Under the pieces are notes generated by a model that worked only from the letters and a program-made list of their open reading frames with translations, was not told the DNA's origin and made no database searches. A DNA stretch of 48,102 nt from Brevibacillus fulvus (GTDB taxonomy: Bacteria > Bacillota > Bacilli > Brevibacillales > Brevibacillaceae), in assembly GCF_016908525.1 (NCBI RefSeq), contig NZ_JAFBEB010000021.1:1-48102 (forward strand), read 5' to 3'. The translations under genes were made by a program, and so were the position numbers. This document shows, one piece after another, positions 16,388 through 24,120 of the stretch (positions are counted from its first letter, which is position 1; each line of letters starts with the position of its first letter).

Positions 16388-16448
16388 CGTTTCGCTAAGC
16401 GCGAATCACCCTGAAACCGACGTTGAGCGCCAAACGTCGGTTTTTTTT
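16388..16448 (+). ncRNA. Candidate small RNA of about 60 nt
   Basis: From the promoter-like pair at 16353-16381 a transcript would run to the terminator at 16414-16448. It contains a small hairpin, TTCGC (16391-16395) with GCGAA (16401-16405), followed by the terminator stem. No convincing coding frame is present. B. subtilis has tRNA genes in this gap; I find no tRNA cloverleaf here. Existence of the RNA is an inference from promoter plus terminator only. Confidence 0.3.
16414..16448 (+). terminator. Intrinsic terminator, first of a tandem pair
   Basis: ACCGACGTT (16416-16424) pairs with AACGTCGGT (16433-16441) across an 8-nt loop; flanking A and T residues add two pairs. Eight Ts follow. 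It would end the yabP-to-yabR transcript or the candidate small RNA. Confidence 0.88.
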
Positions 16449-16489
16449 GTCCGTTTTTCCGGTTTGCCGGAAAGCGGACGCTTTTTTTT
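16449..16489 (+). terminator. Intrinsic terminator, second of a tandem pair
   Basis: Begins immediately after the first. GTCCG (16449-16453) pairs with CGGAC (16475-16479). TTTTCCGG (16455-16462) pairs with CCGGAAAG (16467-16474), with one bulged T and a G-U pair, around TTTG. A T-run follows. Two back-to-back terminators insulate spoIIE from upstream transcription. Confidence 0.85.
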
Positions 16490-16519
16490 GCAATATCGCC
16501 TTGAAAAAGCAGAGATATT

Positions 16520-16526
16520 TGTCGGA
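16520..16526 (+). promoter_or_regulatory. Spo0A-box-like site upstream of spoIIE
   Basis: TGTCGGA differs from the Spo0A core TGTCGAA at one base. It lies about 70 bp upstream of the predicted spoIIE transcription start. A second, inverted match (TTTGACA against TTCGACA) coincides with the -35 at 16552-16558. Confidence 0.45.
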
Positions 16527-16552
16527 CGATTTTTGGAATATAGCTCGAGCTT

Positions 16553-16585
16553 TTGACAAATTTTACATAGCCGCCTCCGTATAAT
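16553..16585 (+). promoter_or_regulatory. spoIIE promoter with 21-bp spacer (Spo0A-activated class)
   Basis: Perfect TTGACA (16553-16558) and perfect TATAAT (16580-16585) are separated by 21 bp, too far for unaided sigma-A. The spoIIE promoter of B. subtilis is known for precisely this arrangement, and Spo0A~P enables its use. Transcription would begin near 16592, 32 nt before the spoIIE start. Confidence 0.82.
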
Positions 16586-16623
16586 GAAAACCACATCATA
16601 TCTTTGAACGGGGTGGTTGAAAA

Positions 16624-19098
16624 ATGATTATTAGCAAAAATGTATCCAGTACCGGTCATGCCTGGTCGCAGCGATTGCAAAGCCAGTTAAGCCAAACGAC
16701 AATCTTGTGGGGGGACAAGATTGCCGACTTTGCCCAAAGGTGGAAACTGCTCCCCTTCATTATGGGCTTCCTGCTAGGACGGGCGCTCATCTTGGAAGAT
16801 TTAACACCGTTTGTTGTTCCCTACTTTATCGTTATGTACTTTCTCAAACGGGACTGTCTGGTTGCTTGCACCATATCTTTGATTGCCGGGGCATTTTCCA
16901 ACACGGTTCCGCTAGGGCTGCAATCATTGCTAAGCGTTGTTGTCGCCTTTATCGCTTGCCGTCTGACCGAAAAAATGCGGCGGAAAGATTTTTCGTTAAC
17001 CCCGTTCGTTGTATTGGTCAGTGTTTTTGCCAGTCATCTGCTGTTTGACGTCTTGACCAATCAAGTGAACACATACAATTTGATCATGGTTGCAGTGGAA
17101 GCGGCCTTGAGCTTCATTCTGACCCTGATCTTCGTTCAGTCATTATCGATTATTCACCTGGCCAAGCCCTACGAACCTTTGAAAAATGAAGAAATCGTCT
17201 CAATGGTCATCCTGCTGGCTTCACTGATGACCGGAACCGTCGGCTGGACGGTTGAAGGGATTTCGATGGAACATGTGCTTTCCCGTTATTTGCTGTTGCT
17301 CTTCGCTTTCACCGGAGGCGGAACGATTGGCGCTGCGGTCGGTGTCGTTACCGGTTTAATATTAAGTTTGGCAAATGTCAACGCATTGCAGCAAATTAAT
17401 TTGCTGGCATTTTCCGGACTATTGGCCGGCTTGCTGAAAGAGGGCGGAAAACTGGGGGTTTCCGGCGGGTTGTTGATCGGTACTTCGATTCTCGCCATCT
17501 ACGGCGGCGGACAAAATACGGTGTACCAATCGTTGATTGAAACGACACTGTCGATTCTGTTGTTTTTGCTGACACCGGCAGCGCTTTGGAAAAGAGTATC
17601 CCGCTTTATTCCGGGCACTCCGGAAAACTTGCAGTCACACCAGGAGTATATGCGCAGAGTCAGAGATGTTACCGCAGGCAAGATCCAACAATTTTCCGAA
17701 CTATTCACACAATTGTCGAGAAGCTTTGCGCAAACTGCAGAAAAAGAAGTGAGCGAAGAAAAGGTAGATCTGTTTTTAAGTCGGGTTACAGAGTTCAGCT
17801 GTCAGAAGTGCTGGAAAAAGGAACAGTGCTGGGAACGGGAAACGGAAGCTACCTACGATGCGATGCGAAAGATGATCGAGACCGTTTATGAGACTGGTTC
17901 CTTGCCTGCTGCACAAATTCCCCGCGATTGGGAGAGGAAATGTGTCAAAACCGAAAAAGTCACCACCTTAATTGAGCAGGAGTATAAACGCCATTTAACC
18001 TATGTTGAGTTGAAAAAACAAGTGCAGGAAAGCAGGAAGCTGGTGGCCGACCAACTGTCCGGTGTCTCTCGCGTAATGAGTGATTTCGCCAAAGAGATTC
18101 AGCGGGAAGGAATTGAGCTGTCGTTTCAGGAGAAACAAGTGACGAAAGCGCTGGAAGGACTGGGATTGTCCGTACGCAGGGTGGATATTCACAGTTTGGA
18201 GGAGGGCAAGGTCGATATCGAGATCAGCCAACCGACTTGTTATGGACGCGATGAATGCGCCAAAATTGTCGCGCCGATGTTGACCGAAATTCTCGGGGAG
18301 AATATTGTGGTCAAAGAACGCCATTGCGAAGCGTACAAGGACGGCCACTGCACGATGTGCCTGGCATCGGCAAAAGCTTTTGAGATCGATATTGGCGTAG
18401 CCGGCGCTGCGAAAGACGGAAAACTTTTGTCCGGCGACAGTTTCAAAACAATGGATTTGGGTAATGGCCGGATGGCACTGGCGATCAGCGATGGAATGGG
18501 CAATGGTGAACGGGCTTATCTGGAGAGTCAGTCCGCCTTGGATATACTGCAACAGCTGCTGAAGTCGGGGATGGATGAGAAACTGTCCATAAAAACTGTC
18601 AATTCCATTTTGACGTTGCGTTCAACCGACGAGATGTTCGCCACGGTCGACCTGGCTCTGATCGATTTGCAAACCGCTCATACACGTTTTATCAAAATTG
18701 GCTCTACACCGAGCTTTATCAAACGCGGCTCCGATGTAATCACGGTAACGGCCAATAACTTGCCTGTGGGCATTTTGGAAGAGATAGAAGTAGATGTTGT
18801 TTCACGAACATTGAAACCGGGCGATCTGTTGATTATGATGTCCGATGGAATTTACGAGGCGCCGCGGCATATTGAAAACAGACAAATGTGGATGAAGCGG
18901 CTTATCTCCGAATTGGACACGGAAAACCCGCAAGAAGTTGCTGATCTGCTGTTGGAAAAAGTTATTCGGCAGCATGCCGGTGAGATTGTTGATGATATGA
19001 CGGTGTTGGTTGCGCGGATTGACCGGTTCATGCCGCAGTGGTCGGCGATTCATGTCAAAGGCATGGAACGATTGGAACGACCGAGAATAGTGAGTTAA
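16624..19098 (+). CDS. spoIIE: Stage II sporulation protein E, SpoIIAA-P phosphatase
   Basis: Membrane phosphatase of the polar septum. It dephosphorylates SpoIIAA, releasing sigma-F in the forespore, and contributes to asymmetric division with FtsZ. 824 aa, the family length. About ten membrane segments occupy roughly residues 40-330. A central oligomerisation/FtsZ region with a Cys-rich stretch (CQKCWKKEQCWERE) follows to about 560. The C-terminal PP2C domain has ISDGMGNGERAYLESQ near 620-635 and MMSDGIYEAP near 737-746, carrying the metal-binding Asp-Gly pairs. ATG 16624 follows GGGGTGG by 7 nt. Confidence 0.97.
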   Translation: MIISKNVSSTGHAWSQRLQSQLSQTTILWGDKIADFAQRWKLLPFIMGFLLGRALILEDLTPFVVPYFIVMYFLKRDCLVACTISLIAGAFSNTVPLGLQSLLSVVVAFIACRLTEKMRRKDFSLTPFVVLVSVFASHLLFDVLTNQVNTYNLIMVAVEAALSFILTLIFVQSLSIIHLAKPYEPLKNEEIVSMVILLASLMTGTVGWTVEGISMEHVLSRYLLLLFAFTGGGTIGAAVGVVTGLILSLANVNALQQINLLAFSGLLAGLLKEGGKLGVSGGLLIGTSILAIYGGGQNTVYQSLIETTLSILLFLLTPAALWKRVSRFIPGTPENLQSHQEYMRRVRDVTAGKIQQFSELFTQLSRSFAQTAEKEVSEEKVDLFLSRVTEFSCQKCWKKEQCWERETEATYDAMRKMIETVYETGSLPAAQIPRDWERKCVKTEKVTTLIEQEYKRHLTYVELKKQVQESRKLVADQLSGVSRVMSDFAKEIQREGIELSFQEKQVTKALEGLGLSVRRVDIHSLEEGKVDIEISQPTCYGRDECAKIVAPMLTEILGENIVVKERHCEAYKDGHCTMCLASAKAFEIDIGVAGAAKDGKLLSGDSFKTMDLGNGRMALAISDGMGNGERAYLESQSALDILQQLLKSGMDEKLSIKTVNSILTLRSTDEMFATVDLALIDLQTAHTRFIKIGSTPSFIKRGSDVITVTANNLPVGILEEIEVDVVSRTLKPGDLLIMMSDGIYEAPRHIENRQMWMKRLISELDTENPQEVADLLLEKVIRQHAGEIVDDMTVLVARIDRFMPQWSAIHVKGMERLERPRIVS

Positions 19099-19146
19099 CG
19101 GATGTGGAGGTTAACTTACGGCTGTTGTAACGGGTATGTTTTGTAC

Positions 19147-19189
19147 TCTCCCCGTCGATAATGGTAGAAAAACGAGCAGAACGGGGAGA
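19147..19189 (+). promoter_or_regulatory. Inverted repeat enclosing the yabS Shine-Dalgarno
   Basis: TCTCCCCGT (19147-19155) is a perfect 9-bp complement of ACGGGGAGA (19181-19189), separated by 25 nt. The right arm holds the GGGGAG ribosome binding site of yabS. If the RNA includes both arms the site could be masked. It may also be an operator. No clear sigma-E promoter was recognised in this 96-bp gap. Confidence 0.4.
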
Positions 19190-19194
19190 TTGCG

Positions 19195-19959
19195 ATGAAA
19201 CAAGCAACTTTGCGTCAGATTTTGATTGTGACAGATGGTTGTTCCAATTCCGGGATGAGTCCGGTTGCAGCCGCCGCACTGGCGAAAGAGCAGGGCATCA
19301 CCGTAAATGTGATTGGCGTAGTCGAACGCAACGAGGTCGGCGAGCAGGGTGAAGCGGAAATTAAAGAAATTGCAGAAGCGGGAGGCGGTTTGTTTGATAT
19401 CGTCTACCCTGCACAGCTCGCTCAAACCGTTCAAATGTTAACCCGCAAGGCAATGACGCGAACGATTCACCAGGTTGTCAATAAAGAGCTGAAAGAGATT
19501 CTGGGCGAATCGGCTCTGGAAGGTTTGACGCCGGAAAAACGCATGCAGGTGGCCGGTATGGTTGATGATTTGGGCGAGCGAAGCACTCTTGAAGTTGCGA
19601 TGCTTGTGGATACATCCGCCAGCATGAAACCGAAATTGTCCGCCGTGCAGCAGGCAATCCATGATTTTAGCATCAGTTTGCGTTCCCGCAGCGGAACCAG
19701 CCGAATGTCTGTTTGTTTATTTCCCGGGAAAGACAAATATCTCGACATTGTTATCCCTTGGACAGAGCAAATCGAAAAAGCGCATCAAATTACTTCCAAT
19801 CTGACCATGAGCGGATTAACGCCAACCGGTCCAGCTATTGTTGAAGCCATTGCCTTGTTTAACCATGTTCCGCTGCCAGCAGAACTGGCTGATTCATATC
19901 GCTCGAGATACAATGAAACCGAAGACGACGACGGGTTCTTGCGTGACCATGTCTTCTAA
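19195..19959 (+). CDS. yabS: VWA-domain protein YabS with permuted MIDAS order
   Basis: Cytoplasmic protein of 254 aa. The C-terminal half starts like a von Willebrand A domain: AMLVDTSASM (MIDAS DxSxS, residues 139-143), then SGLTPTGPAI carrying the MIDAS Thr (209 or 211). The N-terminal half instead resembles the end of a VWA domain: ILIVTDGCSNSG (Asp14), GITVNVIGVV, EIAEAGGGLFDIV. The three metal-site motifs thus run Asp, DxSxS, Thr rather than DxSxS, Thr, Asp, as expected for circular permutation. The function is unknown; position between spoIIE and yabT matches B. subtilis yabS. ATG 19195 follows GGGGAGA. Confidence 0.85.
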   Translation: MKQATLRQILIVTDGCSNSGMSPVAAAALAKEQGITVNVIGVVERNEVGEQGEAEIKEIAEAGGGLFDIVYPAQLAQTVQMLTRKAMTRTIHQVVNKELKEILGESALEGLTPEKRMQVAGMVDDLGERSTLEVAMLVDTSASMKPKLSAVQQAIHDFSISLRSRSGTSRMSVCLFPGKDKYLDIVIPWTEQIEKAHQITSNLTMSGLTPTGPAIVEAIALFNHVPLPAELADSYRSRYNETEDDDGFLRDHVF

Positions 19960-20884
19960 ACTTGCCATACCTGAACTGCCAAAACAAATTTGCGGGAAAT
20001 GGTACAAAAAGGTTTATTCCATTCATAAAAGGATCGGACAAGGGGCTAACGGGGTTGTTTATCTTGCTGAGTCCGCAGGTCAAAAACTTGCCCTAAAGGT
20101 TGGCCAGGAGCCCTTGGATATGTTAATGGAAGTAAACATGTTAAAAGCGGTTCAACAGAACGCTGCCGAAAAGATCGGACCGCGCCTGTGCGATGTAGAT
20201 GATATTCAACTGGATGGACAAACCTATACTTTCTATGTCATGGAATTTCTGCAGGGAGAGCAGTTGGACAAATATATTGCCCAGGCGGGAGAAGAATGGG
20301 TGCCCATCCTCGTTTTGCAGCTGCTGAACCGACTGCAAATCTTGCATGAGCAAGGGTGGATTTTTGGCGACCTTAAGCCGGAAAATATGATCGTCACCTA
20401 TCAAGACAAACAAATTCGATTGATTGATTTTGGCGGAGTGACGAAAATCGGCAATGCTGTGCGGCAATTTACCGAAGATTATGATCGGGCAACTTGGCAA
20501 GCCGGCGATCGACGGGCGGAAATTGCTTACGATCTGTTCTCTCTGGCAATGGTAATGATTCGCTTGTTGCTCAAGCCGGCGGAATGGAAAGATTTGCGGG
20601 TGCAAACTCATGAAATTCAGGAGCTCTGTGCTATAATACTGAATAATGAGAGGTTATACCCTTATCGAATACCACTGGTAAGGGCCTTGCATGGCAAATA
20701 TGACAGCGCGGATGCAATGAGACAGGAAATGCTGGCTTCCTTGCAAAATCGGAAAAAGGATCAGACGGCCCGATCGCATGTCCGCCATCAACATGGCGGC
20801 GATTCTGCGGAAAAGTGGATTGGCGGGATTTTTGTCGCTTCCTTGCTGTTGCTTGCCGGTTCTTTGTACTATGCATGGTTGTAA
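19949..20884 (+). CDS. yabT: Serine/threonine protein kinase YabT (sporulation, DNA-activated family)
   Basis: Kinase of 311 aa with a single C-terminal membrane anchor (GGIFVASLLLLAGSLYYAW). The glycine loop is GQGANGVVY (30-38), the ATP lysine Lys50 (LALKV), and the catalytic loop GDLKPEN has Asp141, Lys143 and Asn146. The usual HRD Arg is Gly here, as I recall for YabT-like kinases. The metal-binding motif is DFGG (160-163). B. subtilis YabT is activated by DNA and acts in spore development through RecA and other substrates. ATG 19949 overlaps the yabS stop by 11 bp; longer in-frame starts would lie deep inside yabS. Confidence 0.9.
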   Translation: MSSKLAIPELPKQICGKWYKKVYSIHKRIGQGANGVVYLAESAGQKLALKVGQEPLDMLMEVNMLKAVQQNAAEKIGPRLCDVDDIQLDGQTYTFYVMEFLQGEQLDKYIAQAGEEWVPILVLQLLNRLQILHEQGWIFGDLKPENMIVTYQDKQIRLIDFGGVTKIGNAVRQFTEDYDRATWQAGDRRAEIAYDLFSLAMVMIRLLLKPAEWKDLRVQTHEIQELCAIILNNERLYPYRIPLVRALHGKYDSADAMRQEMLASLQNRKKDQTARSHVRHQHGGDSAEKWIGGIFVASLLLLAGSLYYAWL

Positions 20885-20898
20885 AGGGTGAGTAGACC

Positions 20899-21648
20899 GT
20901 GGGAGAAGATCTGGTGATGGATACTTGCCTGCTGGCAGGTGAGATTATGTTGAGAAGCGGCGGTGAAACATACCGGACAGAGGATACAATGGTGCTGATT
21001 GCCCGAGCGGCCGGCATGGATGAAGTACATAGTTTCGTTACGCCAACCAGCATCATTTTGTCTTACCGCTATATGGATAAAAGTTACACGCGGATGATCC
21101 GTACACCTGAGCGGACGATCGATCTGAATAAGGTAACTTTGGTGAATGATGTTTCCCGCAAGTATGTTTCGGGAAAGATTACTCTGATTTCCGCATACCA
21201 ATTGTTACAGGAAATTGATCAGAAAAAGCACATTTACCCGATGTGGCTTCAAAATGTGGCGGCTGGCGTTGCCAGCGGCTCTTTTGCTGTTCTCAGCGGT
21301 GCTACTTATTATGCCTTGCTTCCGACTGCATTGGCAGGAATGATCGTAAATATCTGTCTTTTTTATTTCGGAAAATACTTGCCATTTCGTTTTTTCATTG
21401 ACTTCATGTCAGCGATCATCGGCGGTATGTTTGTCTTGCTGATCTACTCCCTGTTCCCCACTTTGCGTCTTGATCTGATGCTTGTCGGAACAATGATTCC
21501 TCTGTTTCCGGGGGTGGCCGTAACCAATTCGCTTCGCGATCTGCTGTCGGGCGATCTGATGGCTGGAGTATCGAGGGGGGTCGAAGCTGTGCTGACCGCT
21601 GTGTCAGTCGCAGTGGCAACGGTGATTATTCTTTCCTTGGCGAGGTGA
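20899..21648 (+). CDS. Threonine/serine exporter, large subunit (ThrE N-domain / YjjP family)
   Basis: Membrane protein of 249 aa. A soluble N-domain (to about 115) with the family string AGEIMLRSGGETYRTEDTM is followed by roughly five membrane segments. Glycine-rich helices include LFPGVAVTNSLRDLLSGDLMAGVSRGVEA. In ThrE of Corynebacterium the two halves are fused; here and in YjjP/YjjB systems they are separate. Substrates (Thr, Ser or an organic acid) are inferred from family only. The GTG at 20899 lies 14 nt after yabT and its stop overlaps the next gene by 4 bp. Confidence 0.85.
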   Translation: MGEDLVMDTCLLAGEIMLRSGGETYRTEDTMVLIARAAGMDEVHSFVTPTSIILSYRYMDKSYTRMIRTPERTIDLNKVTLVNDVSRKYVSGKITLISAYQLLQEIDQKKHIYPMWLQNVAAGVASGSFAVLSGATYYALLPTALAGMIVNICLFYFGKYLPFRFFIDFMSAIIGGMFVLLIYSLFPTLRLDLMLVGTMIPLFPGVAVTNSLRDLLSGDLMAGVSRGVEAVLTAVSVAVATVIILSLAR

Positions 21649-22115
21649 ATGGGGTGGCTTGGTGGCATGGCATTATTCTCAGTCTTTGTTCCACAACGGC
21701 GTATTGCCTGTTGTTTAATGTGCCGGTTCGCGTTTTACCCGCAGGCGGTGCAGTCGGCGTAATCGGTTGGATCGTATTCAGCTTGTCCCCTTATTTTGGT
21801 GCCAGTCAAATCATGGCAACCTTTCTTGCGGCGATTACGCTGTCGCTGGTAAGTCAAATTTTATCCATTTATATGCGCGTTCCCTCCACCAATTTCAGTA
21901 TTTCCGGAATTATCCCGCTCGTACCGGGATCAATCGCTTATAAGGCGATGCTTTCATTCGTCAATGGAGATAATTTGGGAGGAATCACGCTGTCGACGCA
22001 AACTTTTTTGCTGGCTGGGGCAATCGCTTCCGGGTTGATTATGGGCGTCTCGATTTTTTCGCTTTGGAAAGGAATTGTGATGAGAAATGCTCTCAAGCGT
22101 ACGAAAGCAAATTGA
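21645..22115 (+). CDS. Threonine/serine exporter, small subunit (YjjB / DUF3815 family)
   Basis: Hydrophobic protein of 156 aa, about five membrane segments, matching the C-terminal half of ThrE. Family strings are LFNVPVRVLPAGGAVGVIGW, ARV-type helix RVPSTNFSISGIIPLVPGS and YKAMLSFVNGD. It starts at GTG 21645, overlapping the partner's stop (GTGA), and its end overlaps tilS by 29 bp. The tight packing implies that both exporter subunits and tilS are co-transcribed. Confidence 0.85.
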   Translation: MNGVAWWHGIILSLCSTTAYCLLFNVPVRVLPAGGAVGVIGWIVFSLSPYFGASQIMATFLAAITLSLVSQILSIYMRVPSTNFSISGIIPLVPGSIAYKAMLSFVNGDNLGGITLSTQTFLLAGAIASGLIMGVSIFSLWKGIVMRNALKRTKAN

Positions 22116-23514
22116 GCAGGAAAGGCTCATGCTCCCTGGCGAAAACATCGTGGTAGGGGTTTCCGGTGGAGTAGATTCTTCTGCTCTTCTGCATATCTTG
22201 TGGTCGCTAAATAAACAATATCAATACGGTTGGCGACTTTACGCCGTTCATTTGAATCATTGCTTTCGCGGCGAAGAATCAAGGCTTGACGCGCTCTATG
22301 TGCAGTCGCTGGCAGAACAGCTCGCTATTCCTTGTTTTGCTTTTGAGCGAGATATACCACTATATATGGAAAAAACGGGGATGGGCGCGGAAGAAGCATC
22401 ACGAGAAGTCCGATACGAATTGTTTCGTGAAGTCGCCGAGCAGGTCGGCGCTACAAAAGTAGTCCTTGCTCATCATGCTGATGATCAGGTGGAGACCGTC
22501 CTGTTCCGGATGGTGCGCGGCACACGATTGGCTGGATTGGCGGGCATTCCGGTTCGCCGCTGGCTTGTACCGGGAAAAGTCGAGGTGGTTCGCCCGTTGT
22601 TGGCAACGAAGCGAAGCCAGTTGGAGGCATATTGCCGGGAGCATGCGCTGTCTCCCCGTGAAGACAGCAGCAATCAGTCCCGCAAATTCAAGCGCAACCT
22701 GATCAGGCTGGAGATCGCCCCTTTGCTGGAAGAAGTTAATGCAAGGTACCGCGAACACATCTTGGAGTTAGCGGCGGCTGTCAGGCAGGACGAAGCTTTT
22801 TTGACCAAAATGAGCCAAAATCAACTCAACACAGTCATAATGGAGCAAACCGGGAATAAAGTAGTAATCTCAGGCAAGAAGTTGCAAAGTTGTGACCTTG
22901 CTTTACAAAGGAGAATGATTAATCTAATATTAAGTTATCTGTCAAATGGAATAGAATGGTCTTCCCAGCATGTGGAGGCCGTCTTAAACTTGATACAAAG
23001 CAACAGTCCATCGGCTGTTATTCATTTGCCAGAACGAATGATTGTGAAACGGTCTTATGAGCAAGTTTCTTTTTTGTTTAGTGATTCGAGTGAAAAAACG
23101 CACTCTTTTTGTTATGAACTGATGGTTCCAGGTAGCACCTATGTTTGGGAAAGCAACGCGACCATACGGACTTCTTTACACCCCCATTTTTCTGACTGGA
23201 ATCGGCTTCCGGCCAATGCGATCGTGTTGGATGCAGAGCGGCTTCCAGGCAAATTGCTGATTCGCAATCGGTTGCCAGGGGATCGGATCAAGCTGTTTGG
23301 AACAAAAGCATCAAAAAAACTAAAAGATCTGTTGATCGATGCAAAAGTGCCAAAAAGCTACCGTGAAAAAATTCCGGTATTGGTTTCGGGGGAGGAAATC
23401 GTTTGGGTGCCAAAGTTGCGAAGATCTTCAACAGCGGTAGTGACCCGAGAAACAACCAGGTTCCTAATGGTAGAGGTTGAGTACGGAGAAGATTGGCAGG
23501 AGGTTTTTCAATGA
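22087..23514 (+). CDS. tilS: tRNA(Ile)-lysidine synthetase
   Basis: ATP-dependent enzyme of 475 aa that converts C34 of tRNA-Ile(CAU) to lysidine. The N-terminal PP-loop SGGVDSS is at 26-32. [10 protein letters not shown] and [19 protein letters not shown] are catalytic-domain signatures. The C-terminal TilS domain contains [45 protein letters not shown] 22087 gives the usual N-terminal length but lies inside the upstream exporter gene; an alternative ATG at 22129 would bring the start to within 11 residues of the PP-loop. The stop overlaps hpt by 4 bp. Confidence 0.95.
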   Translation: MLSSVRKQIEQERLMLPGENIVVGVSGGVDSSALLHILWSLNKQYQYGWRLYAVHLNHCFRGEESRLDALYVQSLAEQLAIPCFAFERDIPLYMEKTGMGAEEASREVRYELFREVAEQVGATKVVLAHHADDQVETVLFRMVRGTRLAGLAGIPVRRWLVPGKVEVVRPLLATKRSQLEAYCREHALSPREDSSNQSRKFKRNLIRLEIAPLLEEVNARYREHILELAAAVRQDEAFLTKMSQNQLNTVIMEQTGNKVVISGKKLQSCDLALQRRMINLILSYLSNGIEWSSQHVEAVLNLIQSNSPSAVIHLPERMIVKRSYEQVSFLFSDSSEKTHSFCYELMVPGSTYVWESNATIRTSLHPHFSDWNRLPANAIVLDAERLPGKLLIRNRLPGDRIKLFGTKASKKLKDLLIDAKVPKSYREKIPVLVSGEEIVWVPKLRRSSTAVVTRETTRFLMVEVEYGEDWQEVFQ

Positions 23515-24050
23515 GAGACGACATCAAGGAGATTTTGCTTTCGGAAGAAGAGATCGCCGAAAAAGTAAAGGAATTGGGCACTATCCTAAGCAATGAGTAC
23601 AGGGATAAAAATCCGCTGGTGATCTGTGTTCTGCGGGGAGCTGTCGTATTTATGGCTGACTTGATCCGCGAGATGGACATTCCTTGTGAAATGGATTTCA
23701 TGGCCGTTTCCAGCTATGGCAGCGGTACGGAGTCAACCGGCGTGGTGAAAATCCTCAAGGATCTCGATACTTCGGTACAGAATCGGCATGTACTGGTGGT
23801 GGAAGACATCATGGACAGCGGGTTGACCCTCAGCAGACTGGTTGAGCTGTTGCGTCACCGCGAAGCTGCTTCTGTGAAAGTAGTCACACTGCTGAACAAA
23901 CCGGAGCGCCGGAAAGTGGATATTACACCGGATTACAGCGGTTTCACGATTCCGGATGAGTTTGTTGTAGGGTATGGACTCGACTATGCGGAAAAATACC
24001 GCAACTTGCCATATATCGGTATTTTAAAACCGGAGGTATATACGAAGTAG
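23511..24050 (+). CDS. hpt: Hypoxanthine phosphoribosyltransferase
   Basis: Purine salvage enzyme of 179 aa converting hypoxanthine or guanine plus PRPP to IMP or GMP. The PRPP loop [12 protein letters not shown] spans about 96-107 with Glu98-Asp99, and [14 protein letters not shown] and [18 protein letters not shown] are characteristic. ATG 23511 overlaps the tilS stop (ATGA) and has GGCAGGAGG upstream, so the longer in-frame start at 23493 is rejected. The tilS-hpt-ftsH order is the classic Bacillus one. Confidence 0.97.
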   Translation: MRDDIKEILLSEEEIAEKVKELGTILSNEYRDKNPLVICVLRGAVVFMADLIREMDIPCEMDFMAVSSYGSGTESTGVVKILKDLDTSVQNRHVLVVEDIMDSGLTLSRLVELLRHREAASVKVVTLLNKPERRKVDITPDYSGFTIPDEFVVGYGLDYAEKYRNLPYIGILKPEVYTK

Positions 24051-24055
24051 TTGAG

Positions 24056-24083
24056 TTGTAGATACTATTAGTAGTGTGATAAA
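24056..24083 (+). promoter_or_regulatory. Probable ftsH promoter
   Basis: TTGTAG (24056-24061) and GATAAA (24078-24083) are 16 bp apart, with TG one base upstream of the -10 box. Transcription would begin about 30 nt before ftsH. Confidence 0.45.
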
Positions 24084-24120
24084 ATGTGAAAAGTGTCTTT
24101 TTCGCGAGAGGAGGTAAGAA

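Noticed and set aside
16353-16556. 67-codon frame in the yabR-spoIIE gap
   Set aside because: It spans two intrinsic terminators and has no ribosome binding site.
16281-16623. tRNA genes expected by analogy with B. subtilis
   Set aside because: No acceptor stem, T-arm GTTCGA-type sequence or CCA end could be found in the gap.
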